Origin: JAZIHH01 sp036678685
GTDB taxonomy: Bacteria > Bacillota > UBA4882 > UBA10575
Reading direction: 5' to 3'
Assembly (NCBI GenBank): GCA_036678685.1
Contig: JAZIHH010000001.1
Coordinates: 228,939 to 292,938, forward strand
DNA length: 64,000 nucleotides
Below, one piece after another: positions 61,146 through 64,000 of the stretch. Position 1 is the stretch's first letter, and the number at the start of each line of letters is the position of its first letter. A model generated the notes under the pieces. That model saw only the letters and a program-made list of their open reading frames with translations. It had not been told where the DNA came from and did no database searches. The position numbers and the translations under genes were made by a program.

Positions 61146-62279
61146 TTAGAAATATATACTCAAGCCGGTATAGACCTGAAAGTTTCGCTGCGTCAACCGG
61201 GCAAACTCCCTCCGGGCATCGGCGGTCATCACATAATAACCGCCCAGATTTAACATGGCCTCTTGGCCGATAAACCGGGAATACAGGAAACTGACAATCC
61301 CGCTTTGGTCTTGATCCGCATTTTTCATAACCCCCAGGGAAAACCGGGAGGAAAGATCATAGTAAAGGGCGGCGAGATAATAGTAATGTCTTAACGTCTC
61401 GCCTAAAACCGGAGTTAAACCCGGATGCTGTTGTAAGTAATCATCCAGATCCTCCCCTCCGTCCGGGTGATAAAAGAATTCTGCTTGCAACTGGAGGTTT
61501 CCGGTAAATTGAAGGGCCGGATTAAACTGCAGACCAAATAAAAACTTGTTATTCCGTCGTAGTTCCGTGCTTTGAAATTCACCGTACAACGAGAGGAAGT
61601 CGGCATAAGGAACTGCCGTCCGGAAATAACCTCCGTAAAGAGGAGGCCGTTGGTCTTGAAAACCTCCGACCAGAAAACCTTCCCAGGAACCGTAATTAAA
61701 TTTGGTATAGATCACCTTTTTCGCCTGATTAATGGAGAAGGCGGGAAGAAGAGCGAGCGTTACTTCGTAGAAGAAGCGGCCGGCCCAACCGAAATAAGAA
61801 ACGGAAGCCATTTCCACCCCTTCCTCGTTCCCTCTTTTCCTTTCATCCTGGTACAAAGGGGATTTCTGAGGGTTGGTAATATCCGAAGGGTTCCAGCCAT
61901 AACCGACCCCTTTTAAAAAGCGGTTTTTACCCAGTACCATGCTCCAGCGGGGACTTTCGTAGGCCACGTAGGCTTTGTTTACCGTAAAAGTCAAGGCCGT
62001 CCGCTCAGCCGAAAGCGCATCTTCTGTGAAAACACAATCGCCGCTCAAATCCAAAAAGCCGGCCAGTTGATCCGTGCGGATTTTAAGGTTGGGATTGAAG
62101 TTAACGGTCTCGACCAAGGTATCCCCGGCGCTGGCGGTCAATAAATCATCATATACCAACTCGGCGGCCAGCTTCCCGGAGAAATCTATCCTCCCCAGGG
62201 CCGGGCTGGACTGGAGCAGAAAAAAGACGGCCGCCGCCCAACAAACCTTGAACACCTTTTGTCGCCCTGGTCCGACCAT
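61146..62279 (-). CDS. Predicted outer-membrane beta-barrel protein
   Basis: About 377 residues. A signal peptide (VCWAAAVFFLLQSSPALG) precedes a chain of short amphipathic strands rich in Tyr, Phe and Trp (for example AYVAYESPRWSMVLGKNRFL, SVSYFGWAGRFFYEVTLALL, FLFGLQFNPALQFTGNLQLQ). The protein ends VYTGLSIYF, a terminal strand with a final Phe as recognised by BamA. DUF-type alginate or porin-like barrels look similar. The start at 62279 has GGAG 9 bases upstream. A barrel in a spore-former implies a second membrane. Confidence 0.75.
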   Translation of the reverse strand: MVGPGRQKVFKVCWAAAVFFLLQSSPALGRIDFSGKLAAELVYDDLLTASAGDTLVETVNFNPNLKIRTDQLAGFLDLSGDCVFTEDALSAERTALTFTVNKAYVAYESPRWSMVLGKNRFLKGVGYGWNPSDITNPQKSPLYQDERKRGNEEGVEMASVSYFGWAGRFFYEVTLALLPAFSINQAKKVIYTKFNYGSWEGFLVGGFQDQRPPLYGGYFRTAVPYADFLSLYGEFQSTELRRNNKFLFGLQFNPALQFTGNLQLQAEFFYHPDGGEDLDDYLQQHPGLTPVLGETLRHYYYLAALYYDLSSRFSLGVMKNADQDQSGIVSFLYSRFIGQEAMLNLGGYYVMTADARREFARLTQRNFQVYTGLSIYF

Positions 62280-62378
62280 CAGTATTTCTCCTTCCTCATT
62301 GCTCATCGCTCGTTGCTCGTTGCCCGTTACTGGTCACTCGTTACCCGTAGAGAAGGACATCCATCGCCTCCGCCCGCC

Positions 62379-63182
62379 TTACATCCGGCTTAACCTGGGC
62401 AGATAACTCTCGGAAAAATAAACCGGGGGAATCTCAACTTCGTAATCGGCTTCTTCATAAATTAACACCGTATATCTCTCCTGCTGAAAGGCGGTGCGCA
62501 TAATCATCCGCCTCGGTTTCATCTTTCCGCCCAACTCGCCATAGTCTTCAAAAGTCAAGATCCCCAGCAACCGCCCGGAGAGCGTATAAAATTCCTCCCG
62601 GATGAGTTTCCGGCCGGCGTCCAGAAAACAACGGATCTTTGGGTAGTCAACGGTTTTACCCTCCTTGGCCACCGCTTCGATGACCAAACCCTTTTCCGGA
62701 AAGCCGGCCATAACTTCCCGGTTAAAGTAGGGAAGGGAAGCATACTCCTCTACCGTAAGCTTGATTATTCGACAGTCATAGTCGGCAAGGAGATTGACAC
62801 TGCCCAAATCCGTAAACGAAAAATCACTCCCCAATATCTTCTGTTTATTTGTGGACTTAACCGTCTTTTCAATGGACGGGTAATAAATCCAGGCATTACG
62901 GTTTACATTTAAATAAACTGTTCCCCGGTCCGGAAGCGGCCTTTCCACCCGGGAAACGAAATCCCGGCCTTTCATCCAGATGGTCATGGCATATTCTGTT
63001 TCCTGCGCGCCCCAGATTTTAATGGTCGCGGAATAACGCACCTGATCCTCAACCAGCATTGCTTCGATCTCTTGAAGCAAGGCGGTAAGGCCGGGTTCGC
63101 CGGCATACAGCGGGGCAGCCGCCCAGAAGATGGTCAGGAAAAGAATGGTCAGGAGACCGCTTCTTCCAATCGCCACAGGCAT
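62379..63182 (-). CDS. LolA-like outer-membrane lipoprotein-sorting protein
   Basis: 267 residues with a signal peptide (LLTILFLTIFWAAAPLYAG) and the LolA-like fold: ATIKIWGAQETEYAMTIWMK, YLNVNRNAWIYYPSIEKTVK, ILGSDFSFTDLGSVNLLADY, and PRRMIMRTAFQQERYTVLIY. The middle motif (GSDFSFTDL) is typical of the large DUF4292/LolA-like group associated with MacB-type transporters. AGGAGGAAGGAG precedes the ATG. It likely carries lipid or lipoprotein between membranes. Confidence 0.88.
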   Translation of the reverse strand: MPVAIGRSGLLTILFLTIFWAAAPLYAGEPGLTALLQEIEAMLVEDQVRYSATIKIWGAQETEYAMTIWMKGRDFVSRVERPLPDRGTVYLNVNRNAWIYYPSIEKTVKSTNKQKILGSDFSFTDLGSVNLLADYDCRIIKLTVEEYASLPYFNREVMAGFPEKGLVIEAVAKEGKTVDYPKIRCFLDAGRKLIREEFYTLSGRLLGILTFEDYGELGGKMKPRRMIMRTAFQQERYTVLIYEEADYEVEIPPVYFSESYLPRLSRM

Positions 63183-63198
63183 TCTCCTTCCTCCTGTC

Positions 63199-64000
63199 TT
63201 AGATCTGCTTAAGCGCTTCGACCGGTTTTAGCTTCAATACGCGGCAGGTGGGGAAAACAGCGCCTAAAAAGGCCATGAACAGAATTATGATTAGGGCGTT
63301 GAGGATAGCCGTGGTATTCACACGGAAATATAGCACATCCGAAGCAAACATTTACTTCATCGCCTCGTTCAACGCCGGGATTCCAACGATGGAAAAGAAC
63401 AAGACAACAAAGAGACCCAGGATGGTGCCGAGCGCCGCAGGAACCAAACCCAACAGGGCGCCTTCGGTGACAAAGATCAAGAAAGTCTGAAGATTGGAAA
63501 CGCCCAGGGCTTTCATGATCCCGATTTCCCGGCGGCGGCCGGTAATATTAAGCAATAAGATACTGTAGACGAAGAGGAAGATACTCAGATACATTAAAAA
63601 ATTGGCGATCATCGTCGTCAGGTCGATCATGTTATAAATCCCCTGAAAAAAGCTGCCGGAATCAGCGGGCGGGACCACCCTCCAGCCCGGCGGGATAAGG
63701 GCGCGGAGACGCGCAAAAGTTGCGTCAACCCCGGTTTGGTCTTTGAAGAACACCAGCAGGGAAGAATAATAGGGTACCGGCAAACCCAAGGCGTCCTTGA
63801 GATCCGCATAATCCACGTAAACCAGGCCCTCCACCACCGCCGGGAATCCTTTGCCGGTAAAGATGCCGCCCACGAGAAAGCGGGACGGCCGGAGCATATT
63901 GTTTTGGTCTACCAGGAAAAGATAAACATACCCGCCCATTTGCAAGCCAAGCTTATCGGCGATTTTTTTGCTGACATAGACATGTCCGGCCTGGCGCCGG
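63199..64000 (-). pseudogene. FtsX/LolE-like ABC permease, partial at edge, in-frame TAA near C-terminus
   Basis: The frame is open at the right edge (RRQAGHVYVSKKIADKLGLQ, the extracytoplasmic MacB_PCD part) and has membrane helices from about 63600 (MYLSIFLFVYSILLLNITGR, ALLGLVPAALGTILGLFVV). After ALNEAMK an in-frame TAA (63352-63354) occurs, and the same frame resumes as MFASDVLYFRVNTTAI, a last helix ILNALIIILFMAFLGAVFP and the conserved closing KPVEALKQI, to 63199. The last FtsX helix is thus separated by one stop codon. Readthrough, two-part assembly or decay are possible. A LolA-like gene follows by 17 bases. Confidence 0.75.

Noticed and set aside
1..64000. CRISPR arrays, tRNA or rRNA genes
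   Set aside because: No regularly spaced repeats of suitable length and no rRNA- or tRNA-like segments were noticed; a covariance search would be needed to exclude tRNAs fully.

Overview
The window reads as a spore-forming member of the Bacillota that probably has two membranes. The spore genes ytrH and ytrI and the Firmicute-style gene orders rnhB-ylqG-ylqH and xseA-xseB-ispA-OLE RNA-oapA-dxs point to the phylum. An operon with a LolA-like protein, a LolD/MacB-type ABC transporter and a predicted outer-membrane beta-barrel, together with an SLH-domain protein, points to a diderm envelope. I saw no rRNA, tRNA or CRISPR array.

Positions 1-21.3 kb are an accessory zone made of successive insertions. 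It holds a partial URO-D-family gene, nested IS21 remnants that cut an arsenite-resistance operon (acr3-arsC), a two-gene BcgI-like restriction-modification system (fused nuclease-methylase plus HsdS), a small-ORF cassette with a resolvase and a large serine recombinase, a DUF262/HNH gene with its 5' end missing joined to a large DExH helicase, a tyrosine recombinase, an IS256 element, a second URO-D gene, an IS1182 element and a truncated HTH gene. The right edge lies inside comM, which is cut just before its Walker A motif. A 19-nt sequence at this junction (21301-21319) recurs with one mismatch right after the large serine recombinase (10352-10370), so it looks like an attachment core used twice.

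Positions 21.3-46 kb are mostly core genome. After yraN comes a divergent three-gene redox complex (Lrp-NuoE fusion, NuoF/HydB, and a GltD-NuoG fusion) resembling Sporomusa-type transhydrogenases. Then come rnhB-ylqG-ylqH, a zinc-ribbon gene, apbE, and an Agr-like cluster (agrB, an overlooked 39-residue agrD with Ser in the lactone position, a multi-TM protein and an HD-GYP phosphodiesterase). The isoprenoid operon follows, with a ~600-nt OLE RNA and its partner protein between ispA and dxs. An SLH protein, dinB, and a partly decayed sugar operon (deoR fragment, URO-D, rbsK, rpe and rbsA remnants) complete the region.

Positions 46-57.6 kb are bounded by two inverted ISLre2 copies enclosing a glycerol regulon: glpP, a GlpA-like/FAD-reductase/DUF1667 trio, a membrane alpha/beta hydrolase and glpK. 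Terminator-type leader hairpins precede glpP, the dehydrogenase and glpK, as expected for GlpP antitermination.

Positions 57.7-64 kb hold a PHP-domain phosphoesterase, ytrI/ytrH and the envelope operon. Three genes here carry reading-frame interruptions that each look one base away from intact: a 9-T run in ytrI, an in-frame TAG after a signal peptide, and an in-frame TAA near the end of the permease.
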